This document shows positions 8,088 through 16,117 of a stretch of DNA of 37,463 nucleotides, one piece after another (positions within the stretch are counted from its first letter, which is position 1; the number at the start of each line of letters is the position of its first letter). The stretch lies in the NCBI GenBank assembly GCA_002825465.1, contig PJER01000024.1:1-37463 (forward strand). Reading direction: 5' to 3'. The translations under genes and the position numbers were made by a program. Source of the stretch: Candidatus Thorarchaeota archaeon MP8T_1 (lineage in GTDB: Archaea > Asgardarchaeota > Thorarchaeia > Thorarchaeales > Thorarchaeaceae). The notes beneath the pieces are model-generated. The model saw nothing but the letters and a program-made list of their open reading frames with translations, did no database searches and was not told the origin of the DNA.

Positions 8088-8636
8088 TTACACCTCGCTC
8101 TTCCATTCAAGTTGCGCTCTCACTAGATGTTGCGCTATCATTTCGAACATCTCATCAATGCCTTCGCCAGTCTTAGCTGATACCTCGATGTATCGAGTAC
8201 CATATTGGGCTGCAAATTCTGTTCCTTCATCAAAAGAAACTCCAGTTCCATTCACTCTCTCATCTGTCTTGTTACCAACAATCAGGAGTTCACAATCGGG
8301 AACACTCTCTTTCAATCGATCAATCCAATCTGTGAGTCGTCCTAGTGAATACGACCTGGAAACATCACACACTGCAACCGCAATTTTGGCTCCTCTGAAG
8401 TAGTCTCCAACGACATCACGAAATCGTGGCTGACCTCCAAGATCCCAAATCATCAAAGTCAGAGGATTCCCATCTATCTGGAGCTTCTTAGAAGCAAAAC
8501 TCGCACCAATTGTGAGCATCATATTCTCATCAAAACGATCCTCTGTGAAGCGAACCGTTATGCTGGTCTTTCCCACACCACCTTCACCAATCATTACTGT
8601 TTTGTAGATTGGAGTTCTCTGTACCATACTATTCAT
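8088..8636 (-). CDS. Ras/Rab-like small GTPase
   Basis: A single-domain GTPase of 182 residues with all nucleotide motifs: G1 GEGGVGKT (17-24), a G2 threonine in LTIGASF, G3 WDLGGQPRF with the catalytic glutamine, G4 NKTD and G5 EVSAKTG. It should cycle between GTP and GDP. There is no C-terminal cysteine, so it is not prenylated like eukaryotic Rabs; membrane contact would need a partner. The chosen ATG lies seven bases after GGAGGT and overlaps the end of the winged-helix gene by eight bases; an ATG at 8669 would extend it by 11 residues without a comparable ribosome site. Neighbours suggest roadblock-type regulators and a membrane protein as partners. Confidence 0.92.
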   Translation of the reverse strand: MNSMVQRTPIYKTVMIGEGGVGKTSITVRFTEDRFDENMMLTIGASFASKKLQIDGNPLTLMIWDLGGQPRFRDVVGDYFRGAKIAVAVCDVSRSYSLGRLTDWIDRLKESVPDCELLIVGNKTDERVNGTGVSFDEGTEFAAQYGTRYIEVSAKTGEGIDEMFEMIAQHLVRAQLEWKSEV

Positions 8637-9465
8637 TGACATTACCTCCGATTCCTTGTTCATCGACATCCTCTTTCTTAGTGGAAGTCAGAACTGATGC
8701 TTCTGAGTCCAGATAGTTTCCCCCTGAGCGTACAAGAATCCGCTTTGCATCTCTGTATCGTTCAATGAAATTTTCATCGTCTGAAAGATAGACATGAGCA
8801 AGACGATCAAGCAATAATGGAAATGACATGTTGTCCACTAATCCTTCAATATGACTTGCTAGATGCTCAAATGCGTCGAAGAGAGTCTTATCTTGTTCAG
8901 AAATTAGTTGTATTAGTCTCTCAGAGTCTTCGTCTGATATCTCAATGTCCCATAGATCTTGCACGAACTTGATACAAGTAATCCGACTTTCATCTGTCAG
9001 TCTTGGTCTATCTTGTAAAAAGAACCTAGCTACCGATCTAAACTGCAATCCTCTAACCCTCTTTTTCTTGCCATTGGTATCATACTCAGGTAGGGGATTC
9101 TGTTTGACAAGTCCTTGTTCCTCCAGCTTCTGGAGGTGGTAATAGCACTGGTAGCTTGTAATCTCATAATCTGAATATCTCTTCTCAAATTGACCAATGA
9201 TCTCTGGAACATCCATCCAGTATCGTTTGAAGGGTCTTCTCACCTCAACTGAGTGAGTGAGTCCTGTGCCATCGTTGAGTGTTTCTACCTTCTTTGTGAC
9301 CTCTGTTTCATAATCGAGCACACCAGATGATAAGATTGCTAGGATACGTTTTCTGATGGGATGACGAAGCGATGTTTTCTGCTCTTCCTCCTCGACCAGG
9401 AGTAGAATTTTCGAATTACTCTTTGGTATGGATTTCCGAGCGGAATCAATCACATCTATCGCCAT
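8629..9465 (-). CDS. ArsR-like winged-helix transcription regulator
   Basis: A DNA-binding protein of 278 residues, first in the signalling cluster. Residues about 25-150 form the winged helix: SLRHPIRKRILAIL, a long insert with DGTGLTHSVEVRRP, the recognition region CYYHLQKLEEQGLVKQ and the basic wing KKKRVRGLQFR. Residues 150-255 are helical and acidic and may dimerise or bind a ligand. The same winged-helix module, insert included, is found in the divergent PAS regulator, with roughly 40-50% identity by eye. The ATG at 9465 follows GTGAT; a GTG at 9474 is also possible. It probably binds the palindrome in the divergent gap and controls its own operon, which is inference. Confidence 0.85.
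   Translation of the reverse strand: MAIDVIDSARKSIPKSNSKILLLVEEEEQKTSLRHPIRKRILAILSSGVLDYETEVTKKVETLNDGTGLTHSVEVRRPFKRYWMDVPEIIGQFEKRYSDYEITSYQCYYHLQKLEEQGLVKQNPLPEYDTNGKKKRVRGLQFRSVARFFLQDRPRLTDESRITCIKFVQDLWDIEISDEDSERLIQLISEQDKTLFDAFEHLASHIEGLVDNMSFPLLLDRLAHVYLSDDENFIERYRDAKRILVRSGGNYLDSEASVLTSTKKEDVDEQGIGGNVNE
8644..8649 (-). promoter_or_regulatory. strong ribosome binding site for the small GTPase
   Basis: GGAGGT on the minus strand lies inside the last codons of the winged-helix gene, seven bases before the ATG at 8636. It favours that start over three upstream ATGs in frame and ties translation of the GTPase to the regulator gene. Confidence 0.65.
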
Positions 9466-9503
9466 ATATATCACATCTGAGAGTTACTACACTTGACACC
9501 AAG

Positions 9504-9529
9504 TTTTATTGTAACATGTTGCAATAAAA
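9504..9529. promoter_or_regulatory. near-perfect palindrome, candidate operator of the divergent regulators
   Basis: The 26 bases are palindromic except for one mismatched pair (bases 9512 and 9521). The two arms each hold a half-site, TTATTGTA (9506-9513) and TGCAATAA (9520-9527), around a central AACATGTT. On the minus strand an AT-rich, TATA-like stretch (about 9529-9541) lies just upstream, so bound protein would cover the likely start of transcription of the signalling cluster. The binding protein is not proven; the two paralogous winged-helix proteins on either side are the natural candidates. Confidence 0.65.
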
Positions 9530-9546
9530 ATTATTTTTATTTAAAC

Positions 9547-9589
9547 TTATTGCATTAGTATATTTCTATAGTTTATCTATGTACAATAA
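9547..9589. promoter_or_regulatory. second pair of TTATTGYA half-sites in the divergent gap
   Basis: TTATTGCA at 9547-9554 and its inverse TACAATAA at 9582-9589 repeat the half-site of the nearby palindrome with a wide spacer. The first lies 41 bases after the first half-site of the palindrome, about four helical turns. They sit 72-114 bases before the PAS regulator start. The region is very AT-rich, so chance matches are possible, but eight-base agreement four times in 84 bases is unlikely. Confidence 0.45.
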
Positions 9590-9660
9590 AAAAGACTTTT
9601 ATTCTAGTTCGTACCAATATACTATGCACTATAATCGATTATCCCAAGGAACCTTCAATT

Positions 9661-11505
9661 ATGGAACATGACAAACCTATCCTACAGGACCTACCTCAAA
9701 CGAAAAGAAGGAATTTCATGGTCTTAGAGACTCATGACCAGAAGGAATCTCTCTATCATCCAATTCGACTTGAGATTCTACGAGCTCTAGATCAGGGTAT
9801 TGAAGATTTTAAGACTGAGACTGAAAGGAAGGAACGTGAGTTGGACGATGGTACTAGGATTAAAGAGGAAGTCACCATTCGAACACCAACTCAACGACTA
9901 TGGATGAGTGTACATGAGATTCTTGCAAGTATCAAAGAGAACAAACCAAAGCTAAAGATATCTAATTTCAATTGTTACTATCATTTAAGAAAACTTCACG
10001 AACAGGGACTCGTTGAACAGTATCCGCCGCCAAAGAAGGGTGCCAAAGGTAATTCTAGGAGAGTTCGTGGAATGTATTTTCGGACAACTGCCAAGTTCTT
10101 TGTGCCAACAACATTTGAGATATCTCCTGGTCTTGCAGAACGAGATGTTCTACCACCTCATGTCACAGAGAAAGCAGTGGAGCTTGCTCAACAGGTCAAG
10201 GAAACCGGACGTGCTGATGGCTATGAATACAATCTTAAGATTGGAGAATCCACGTACTGGTTCTCTGTCACGATGAGTCTTCATGATGATGGCGAGAGCA
10301 TTATTTCTGTTGTAAGGGATATAACGACGCAGAAGACTACCCAGGAAGAGTTGAGGCGGAGCCAAGAGCGACTCGAATTGGCTTTACGGGGAGCTGATTT
10401 AGCACCCTGGGATTATGATCATGTAACTGAAACCCAGACCTATAGTAAGAGATTCGCAGACATGCTTGGATATACTCTTGAAGAGATCAATACCTTTGCC
10501 CATAATTGGGAAGATTTGGTGCATCCTGATGATCGTGAATTAGCTTTGAAAAGAATGGAAGACCATCTCAACCAGAAAACTCCTATGTTTTCATCAGAGC
10601 ATAGAGTAATGAGGAAAGATGGAGGTGTAGTATGGGTCTTAGATCGAGGCCAAGTTGTGGAGAGGACTGAAGATGGAACGCCTATTCGTTCTGCAGGAAC
10701 TTTACTAGATGTTACACATGAAAAACTAATGCTAGAGGCATTAGATAGAAGTGAAGAGAGATATCGTAGACTTTTCGAGGAGTCTCTGCAGGGTATAGTT
10801 ATTCTCATCGGAGGTAAAATTGTTTTAGCAAACAAAGCGTATGCAGAGACTGTTGGGAGATCTATAGGAGAATTGTTACAGCTATCTGCTGATGAAACAT
10901 GGGACCTTGTTCATCCTGATGATAGAAGTGAATTGGAAAAAAGGAACAAGCTAATTGCATCTGGCAAGGAAAAACTTCCAAGAATTAGATTTCGTTACAT
11001 ACGACCTGATGGAGAAGTTAGATGGGTTGATTCCTACGTCAATATTATTGAACATGATGGTCAACGGGCTATGCAGGCCCTTGAGGTTGATATGACTGAG
11101 CAATATTTGGCTGAGGAAGCATTAGACGAGAGTGAAAGTAGGTTCAGGGAAATATTTGAGACATCCCCGATTGGAATCATTCTATTTGACTCTGAAGGAA
11201 AAGTTACACATGTAAATGAATCCGCTAAACTGATATTTGGTGTAACGAGTCCAAGTGACTATGCGTCGTTTCGTGTGGAAACTGATTCATTCATTCCTGA
11301 ATCTATCTTTGAACGAATTAGAAAGGGTGAAGTTGTAACACATGAAGTTAGCTATGACCTGAAGGATGCTCGGTTCAAGACATCGAAAACAGGTAGAATC
11401 CACCTACATGTAATCTCATCTGCTCTTAGAGATGAAGATGGGACTGTATCTACCTATATAGGACAGGTCGTAGATCTTACAAAGATTAGTAATCATCAAA
11501 CGTGA
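9661..11505 (+). CDS. winged-helix regulator fused to about four PAS domains
   Basis: A one-component regulator of 614 residues. Residues 25-148 are the winged helix shared with the divergent regulator (YHPIRLEILRAL, CYYHLRKLHEQGLVEQ, RRVRGMYFR). A partial PAS end follows (155-225, VVRDITTQK), then three fuller PAS-PAC units at about 238-356, 364-482 and 492-612, each closing with a D-[VM]-T or VVDLT strand, and two with the VHPDDR motif. No kinase, cyclase or other output domain follows, so signals sensed by PAS would act directly on DNA binding. No haem or flavin cysteine motif is obvious. The ATG at 9661 has a weak AAGGAA site; an ATG 20 codons in is possible. It probably shares the palindromic operator. 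Confidence 0.88.
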   Translation: MEHDKPILQDLPQTKRRNFMVLETHDQKESLYHPIRLEILRALDQGIEDFKTETERKERELDDGTRIKEEVTIRTPTQRLWMSVHEILASIKENKPKLKISNFNCYYHLRKLHEQGLVEQYPPPKKGAKGNSRRVRGMYFRTTAKFFVPTTFEISPGLAERDVLPPHVTEKAVELAQQVKETGRADGYEYNLKIGESTYWFSVTMSLHDDGESIISVVRDITTQKTTQEELRRSQERLELALRGADLAPWDYDHVTETQTYSKRFADMLGYTLEEINTFAHNWEDLVHPDDRELALKRMEDHLNQKTPMFSSEHRVMRKDGGVVWVLDRGQVVERTEDGTPIRSAGTLLDVTHEKLMLEALDRSEERYRRLFEESLQGIVILIGGKIVLANKAYAETVGRSIGELLQLSADETWDLVHPDDRSELEKRNKLIASGKEKLPRIRFRYIRPDGEVRWVDSYVNIIEHDGQRAMQALEVDMTEQYLAEEALDESESRFREIFETSPIGIILFDSEGKVTHVNESAKLIFGVTSPSDYASFRVETDSFIPESIFERIRKGEVVTHEVSYDLKDARFKTSKTGRIHLHVISSALRDEDGTVSTYIGQVVDLTKISNHQT

Positions 11506-11564
11506 AAAACCACTGACTCTTATAGTTCAGATATTATACGAATGTAGAAGTCAGGTGTTTCCTC

Positions 11565-11586
11565 TTTATCATTCTGAAATGATAAA
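11565..11586. repeat. perfect 9-base inverted repeat before the aminotransferase
   Basis: TTTATCATT and AATGATAAA face each other over a four-base loop, 35 bases before the aminotransferase ATG and 60 bases after the PAS regulator stop. It could be an operator or a stem in the message; the arms are AT-rich and no T run follows, so a classical terminator is less likely. Confidence 0.4.
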
Positions 11587-11621
11587 ATACATTACTTCCC
11601 TGATTCAATTGAGGACCTATC

Positions 11622-12740
11622 ATGGATTTAGGGTATAGTCAAAGATTCAATGAGTTAATGGCAAAGGGAAGAAAGAGACCTGACCTTATCGAACTATCAA
11701 TGTGTGATCCTCCCCGCTTTGGATTTCACCCCGATCCGAGTGTGTATGATCCATTACGAATTGAATCGCCAGAGTCAGGATATCCTTCGTTTCAAGAAGA
11801 ACTGATTGCAGGAATCATTGAGAGAACAAAGTCCTATACTGGGGTCTCTGAAGACTTTGACGTGATCATCTCAAATGGTTGTGGTGGGGCATTTGCGATT
11901 CTATCCATTGCCCTCAAGGGATTGTCTGTTGGAATAGAGTGCCCCTTCTATTCACCGACCTACGAGTATTTTCGACGAACAACTGATCTCTGGTACATTC
12001 GCTGCAAATCTGAACTTAACTGGGACATCGATCTAGAACTCCTACGGAGTGAGTTGGAAGAGAGAAACAATCCAGGTCTCCTCTTCTTTGTAAGTCCCTC
12101 AAATCCTACTGGTCATGTCCATGATGAGAAGGCATGGCGATCTCTGGTAGACCTTGCAGGTGAGTTTGACCAAATCCTCATCACAGATGAGGTCTATGAT
12201 GAGATGAGTTTCGTTCCCTTTCAATCGCTTCTTCCATTAGCCAAGGATATCCCTGTCATATACATGCATGGATTCAGTAAGGTCTGGCGAGCTCCTGAGA
12301 TACGAGTCGGATATACTCTACTCTACGATCCACAAGAGAAAACTCAATCCCTATTTGAAGACATTCAGAGTATATCCAAGCTGGGATTTGGAGTCAATCC
12401 AGTTTCTCAGATGGAAGCTGTTCAATTACTCAGAGAGAGTATGAAATATCGCAGGAAACAGTTTGACGAGATTCAAAAGCGTCGGGATGCGTTAAATGAT
12501 GCAATCTCGAACTCAAACAATCTCTCATCTATCCCTGCAGGTGGCGCTACATACCAATACATAGAGACCCCTTGGAATGACTGGAAGGTCTGTTCGAAGT
12601 TACTTGAGAAACACAACATATTGATCTCTCCCGGCAGTGCATGTGACCCCTTTATTGGGAATAAATTTGTTCGAGTGGTCTTTCTTAATACTGCAGAGAA
12701 TCTTCGGTATATGGTCGAATGCTTAGACAATCTATTCTAA
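11622..12740 (+). CDS. class I/II PLP-dependent aminotransferase
   Basis: A fold-type I aminotransferase of 372 residues. Visible landmarks are SGYPSFQEEL near residue 52, NGCGGAF in the phosphate-binding region, SPSNPTGHV with N161, TDEVYDEM with D189 and Y192 holding PLP, the Schiff-base lysine K220 in HGFSKVWRAPEIRVGY, and R228 for the PLP phosphate. Length is slightly short for the family. The substrate cannot be read from the sequence; alanine-type or aromatic aminotransferases of archaea are the nearest in style. GAGGA stands six bases before the ATG. It is followed codirectionally, 46 bases on, by an alpha/beta hydrolase. A small inverted repeat lies upstream. Confidence 0.9.
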   Translation: MDLGYSQRFNELMAKGRKRPDLIELSMCDPPRFGFHPDPSVYDPLRIESPESGYPSFQEELIAGIIERTKSYTGVSEDFDVIISNGCGGAFAILSIALKGLSVGIECPFYSPTYEYFRRTTDLWYIRCKSELNWDIDLELLRSELEERNNPGLLFFVSPSNPTGHVHDEKAWRSLVDLAGEFDQILITDEVYDEMSFVPFQSLLPLAKDIPVIYMHGFSKVWRAPEIRVGYTLLYDPQEKTQSLFEDIQSISKLGFGVNPVSQMEAVQLLRESMKYRRKQFDEIQKRRDALNDAISNSNNLSSIPAGGATYQYIETPWNDWKVCSKLLEKHNILISPGSACDPFIGNKFVRVVFLNTAENLRYMVECLDNLF

Positions 12741-12786
12741 AATTCCTCTACTAATATTCAAATAGAATCCTACAAGTAAGAAGAAT

Positions 12787-13575
12787 ATGGTTGGTTTACG
12801 GGTAATTCCCACTGAGTTTTCAGTCGATGGTGAGACTCTTCGCGGTCATTTTGTAATTCCTCCAGGTGAGGGTCCATTTCCAGGAATTGTCAAGTATCAC
12901 GGTCTCCCAGGTAGTCCTGACCAGATTAGTGGTGTTGCAACGCATCTGGCAAGAGCTGGATTTGCAGTTCTTACGTTTGATTTCCGTGGATTCAGAGTTA
13001 GTGATGGTCTATTCTCACTGAGTGGGCAGATTGCAGATGCAAAGGAAGCAATCACACATCTTGTGGAATTTGATCATACAATAGACACATGGTCTGGGGT
13101 TTACGCAGCAAGTTGGGGAGCTGCGGTAGCTACCTGCACTCTTGCTCAAGATCAACGAATCAATGCAGTATGTCTGAGAGCACCAGTCTATGACACACTT
13201 TGGTTCTCACAATCACCAATGATTCGACCATCAGTCGAATCAATCGTAGATACATATCCAATGCAGATTCGAGGTATTGACAATCCTGAGATTCGAGAGA
13301 AGGTGTTGGAAAAGATGATACAAGACTCCCGAGTCCATAATCCATTGAACGAGGTCTCTAAGATCTCTCCCCGACCATTGATGATTATTCACGGGAGTGA
13401 TGATATAGGCATCCCGCTAGCAGGAGTGAAGAGGTTATACGAGCTAGCTGGAGAGCCTAAGGATCTGGTAATTGTTGATGGTGCTGATCATAATCTATCC
13501 GATCCTAGGGCTTATGAGATAACTGTAGAAACAATTACTTCATGGTTCCAAAGACAGATGACTGAATTAAATTGA
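12787..13575 (+). CDS. alpha/beta hydrolase
   Basis: A soluble serine hydrolase of 262 residues, resembling dipeptidyl-peptidase/acyl-esterase-like hydrolases without a signal peptide. The oxyanion loop is KYHGLPGSPD, the nucleophile is S109 in an AASWGAA elbow (alanine replaces the usual first glycine), the acid is D205 or D206 in IHGSDDIGIP and the base is H235 in DGADHNLS. The catalytic set is complete, so it should be active. The substrate is unknown. It follows the aminotransferase with a short gap and may share its transcript, though a TATA-poor gap does not settle that. Confidence 0.9.
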   Translation: MVGLRVIPTEFSVDGETLRGHFVIPPGEGPFPGIVKYHGLPGSPDQISGVATHLARAGFAVLTFDFRGFRVSDGLFSLSGQIADAKEAITHLVEFDHTIDTWSGVYAASWGAAVATCTLAQDQRINAVCLRAPVYDTLWFSQSPMIRPSVESIVDTYPMQIRGIDNPEIREKVLEKMIQDSRVHNPLNEVSKISPRPLMIIHGSDDIGIPLAGVKRLYELAGEPKDLVIVDGADHNLSDPRAYEITVETITSWFQRQMTELN

Positions 13576-13590
13576 GTATAGATCAAATTT

Positions 13591-14742
13591 CTATTCTATT
13601 CTTCTCTTTATGATAACCACTATTGCAACAGCAACTGCAGGGATTATGACTGCAATTGCGATGATTTCCAAAGGAGGAAATATTCCTTCAGTGTTTCCAG
13701 AAGTCGTTGTTTGAGTTGAGACTTCTACCGAACCCATGTCTACCCAAGTATTTGTTTCAAGAGTATAGGACCAGGTCTCTCCAAGTGGCCCGTCACTCTC
13801 GCCGCCACCACCAAATAGTATAGAGACATTGTTCTTCGAATCAAAGGTGAATCCCGCCGTTATTCGATCTGAAGGGGCACTGTCAGGATACCGTCTTAAC
13901 CAAGTGTTCTGTTGGGCATCGTAATGCCAAGTTCGATTCACCTTGTCGTCATTAATCTGGCCACCAAAAAGGATGCATATCTGGTTTTCAGAATCATAAG
14001 TCATTGATGGCCACTTCAATCTATCAGGAACTCCTGTTGTTGTCTGTTGCTCCCATAAGTTTGTTGACACATCATACCACCAAGTATCTTGTTGATGCCC
14101 TTGAGTCGCAGTATTGCCACAGGTGAGAACAACACGGTTGATGGACTCATCGTAGACCATCCCCATCCCATACCGAGCTAGAGGTCGCTCTGCGGGAAGG
14201 ACCTCTGTCCACTCTTGTGATGTACAATTGAAGATCCATGTGTCATCTTGTTCCATACCATCATCACCAAAACCTCCAAAGAGAACAACAACGTTTTCCT
14301 GTGAATCATAGGCTAATCCGAGATTATAGTGCACTCCAGGATTCTCATTTGTAAGAATCTGTGACCAGGTTTGAGTAGTGCAATCAAATGACCATGTATC
14401 AAGATACCCCCATCCACCAAAGAGAATGATTTCATTTGTGGCGTTGCAATAGACCATATTATGCATAGCACGGGCAGGAGGGCTCGGAGTAAGCGTGAGC
14501 TGCGACCATGTATTCAACTCGTAAGAGTATGTCCATGTATCTCCAAGAGAGTGATATCCGCCCACATTTGTAGAACCACCAAACATAACAACAACCTCAT
14601 TGTAGGGATCAAAAACCATGGCATGACTCATTCTGATTTCAGGACTAACTGGTTCTTGTGCAATAATTGGGTTTGATCCTGCCCCTCTTGGTAGAACAAA
14701 TCCAAGAACAATAATCAATCCTAGTACAAATCTGAATCTCAC
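13591..14742 (-). CDS. surface-anchored Kelch-repeat beta-propeller
   Basis: A protein of 383 residues with a signal peptide (residues 1-23, FRFVLGLIIVLGFVLPRG) and a C-terminal membrane helix (EIIAIAVIIPAVAVAIVVII) with a KRRIE end. Between them are six Kelch units, each showing a hydrophobic strand, FGG or CGG, and a D/R-TW...W pattern, for example VVVMFGG...DTWTYSYELNTW. Six blades would close one propeller outside the cell. Such proteins usually mediate binding; no enzyme site is visible. The start is GTG. It is convergent with the hydrolase, 15 bases away, and its 5' side faces the GNAT gene on the same strand. Confidence 0.9.
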   Translation of the reverse strand: MRFRFVLGLIIVLGFVLPRGAGSNPIIAQEPVSPEIRMSHAMVFDPYNEVVVMFGGSTNVGGYHSLGDTWTYSYELNTWSQLTLTPSPPARAMHNMVYCNATNEIILFGGWGYLDTWSFDCTTQTWSQILTNENPGVHYNLGLAYDSQENVVVLFGGFGDDGMEQDDTWIFNCTSQEWTEVLPAERPLARYGMGMVYDESINRVVLTCGNTATQGHQQDTWWYDVSTNLWEQQTTTGVPDRLKWPSMTYDSENQICILFGGQINDDKVNRTWHYDAQQNTWLRRYPDSAPSDRITAGFTFDSKNNVSILFGGGGESDGPLGETWSYTLETNTWVDMGSVEVSTQTTTSGNTEGIFPPLEIIAIAVIIPAVAVAIVVIIKRRIE

Positions 14743-14827
14743 TTTGTAACCACTCCAAACTCTCTTGAAAACATAACAACTTACAATATAGGCTTACCAT
14801 ATCCAGCAATGGACAGATTAGATTTGA

Positions 14828-15670
14828 TTAACCACCATATATCTGAAGTTTGAAGTATTCCTTGAATCCCACTCGCTGATAGACTCCAAAACCCATTTCA
14901 CTAGCTCCAAGAATTCCTACTTCGTATCCTCTTTCACTTCCATGCTTCATTGCTGCTAATGTGACTGCTGTACCTACTCCTTGCCCTCTGGTTTCCTTTT
15001 TCGTACAGACATAATAGAGACCTGCTAGTCCTTCACACAGTGAAAGGGATGATGCGCCTACTGGTTTGCCATCTACTTCTGCCAGAAAGTTCTGTGCAAG
15101 TGAGGATGCCCCATCTTTCATCTTTGCAGTGAAAATGTAACGTAGAGCATCCATGTATTCATTTGGATATCTATATACATCATGCACTACTGCTAACCAT
15201 TTTGATAGGTCATCTGCTGTTTCGACTCTTCTGACCTGAATCTTCCTTGTATCGAAAAGAACATCAAGTTCAGTGAAATCCATAGTGGTCAGGTCTGCTG
15301 CCATCATTGGTGTATCTGCCACAACTCTAGTTAGTCCATATTTTATCAATGCACTCTCTAAATGTGGAGGGGTTGAGTGTTCTCCCAACCACCAGGTCTG
15401 GGCATAATCTCTTTTCTGGAAAAAACTGACAATCTCCTTGATTTTGGAATCTGGGAACTCAGCTTCTTTATTCAAGGCCCAGACTGCATTCGTCAATGGA
15501 TAATCCACTTTTGATTGAAACAGAAAATATGCGTCATGTGTCTCTGTTTTTACTTCCAATTCTTCTGGTAATAGAGTATAATCTCGTTTCATGAACCCTA
15601 TCGTGTGCAGAGTATTTACTCTCTCAATAACACTCCCTGTTGCATCTTCAAGAATATCCCTACGAATCAC
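14828..15670 (-). CDS. GNAT-family acetyltransferase
   Basis: A protein of 280 residues with a GNAT fold in its last 110 residues. The acetyl-CoA loop is RGQGVGTAVTLAAM (the R/Q-x-x-G-x-G/A motif), preceded by the strand AGLYYVCTKKE and followed by ILGASEMGFGVYQRVGFKEYF, the usual C-terminal signature. The first 150 residues do not show a clear second CoA loop and may be a degenerate GNAT or a substrate domain. Start is GTG, with AGAAGG upstream at a somewhat long spacing. Substrate is unknown: amine, amino acid or protein N-terminus are all possible. Confidence 0.87.
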   Translation of the reverse strand: MIRRDILEDATGSVIERVNTLHTIGFMKRDYTLLPEELEVKTETHDAYFLFQSKVDYPLTNAVWALNKEAEFPDSKIKEIVSFFQKRDYAQTWWLGEHSTPPHLESALIKYGLTRVVADTPMMAADLTTMDFTELDVLFDTRKIQVRRVETADDLSKWLAVVHDVYRYPNEYMDALRYIFTAKMKDGASSLAQNFLAEVDGKPVGASSLSLCEGLAGLYYVCTKKETRGQGVGTAVTLAAMKHGSERGYEVGILGASEMGFGVYQRVGFKEYFKLQIYGG

Positions 15671-15791
15671 TAGATGAGCCTTCTGATTTCCTTTTACTAA
15701 AATTGCCCCTTTTTCTTGATAAAATAGTACTATTGCACAGAAAAGCCCTCAGAGCGGAAAATAGCTAAGTTTTAGTAGAAAAAAATCCAAG

Positions 15792-15798
15792 TATATTT
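15792..15798 (+). promoter_or_regulatory. TATA-like element of the RAM-domain gene
   Basis: TATATTT lies 35-41 bases before the ATG at 15833 after an A-rich run, the position expected for a transcript with a leader of about ten bases. No strong ribosome site precedes the ATG, which fits a short leader. Confidence 0.4.
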
Positions 15799-15832
15799 GG
15801 CAGGGTAATCTAAGAAGGATGCATTACTCTAA

Positions 15833-16054
15833 ATGATCGCTATTGTACTGATCCAAACTGAATCAGGAAAGGCTTTTTCCGCATGTGGAGAGATAGGACA
15901 AATAGAAGGAATTGAACGAGCCCATGTAGTCACTGGGCCATATGATCTGATTGCTGTTGCTGATGCTTCTAACTGCAATCTTCGATGCCTTGTTGCAGCA
16001 ATCCACGAAGTGCATGGAGTTCAAAGAACAGAGACCTGTATCGCGGTATCATGA
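15833..16054 (+). CDS. stand-alone Lrp/AsnC ligand-binding (RAM) domain
   Basis: A protein of 73 residues that matches only the effector-binding half of Lrp/AsnC regulators: strand AIVLIQTESGKA, helix GEIGQIEGIERAHVVTGPYDLIAVADA and a final strand VQRTETCIAVS. The helix-turn-helix half is missing and there is no upstream frame to supply it, so this is a natural single-domain form, known from many archaea. RAM domains bind amino acids or similar small molecules and assemble as dimers or rings; this one may modulate full-length Lrp proteins encoded elsewhere. It is followed 63 bases on by the yjbQ-like gene. Confidence 0.88.
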   Translation: MIAIVLIQTESGKAFSACGEIGQIEGIERAHVVTGPYDLIAVADASNCNLRCLVAAIHEVHGVQRTETCIAVS

Positions 16055-16117
16055 TAACACAGGTCCTTCTATGTTCATGTCGAGAGTGTTATTACCTCTC
16101 TAACTAGTGGAAACCAT

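Noticed and set aside
8629..8669. Longer GTPase start at 8669
   Set aside because: It would extend the overlap with the regulator gene and lacks a well-placed ribosome site; GGAGGT points to 8636.
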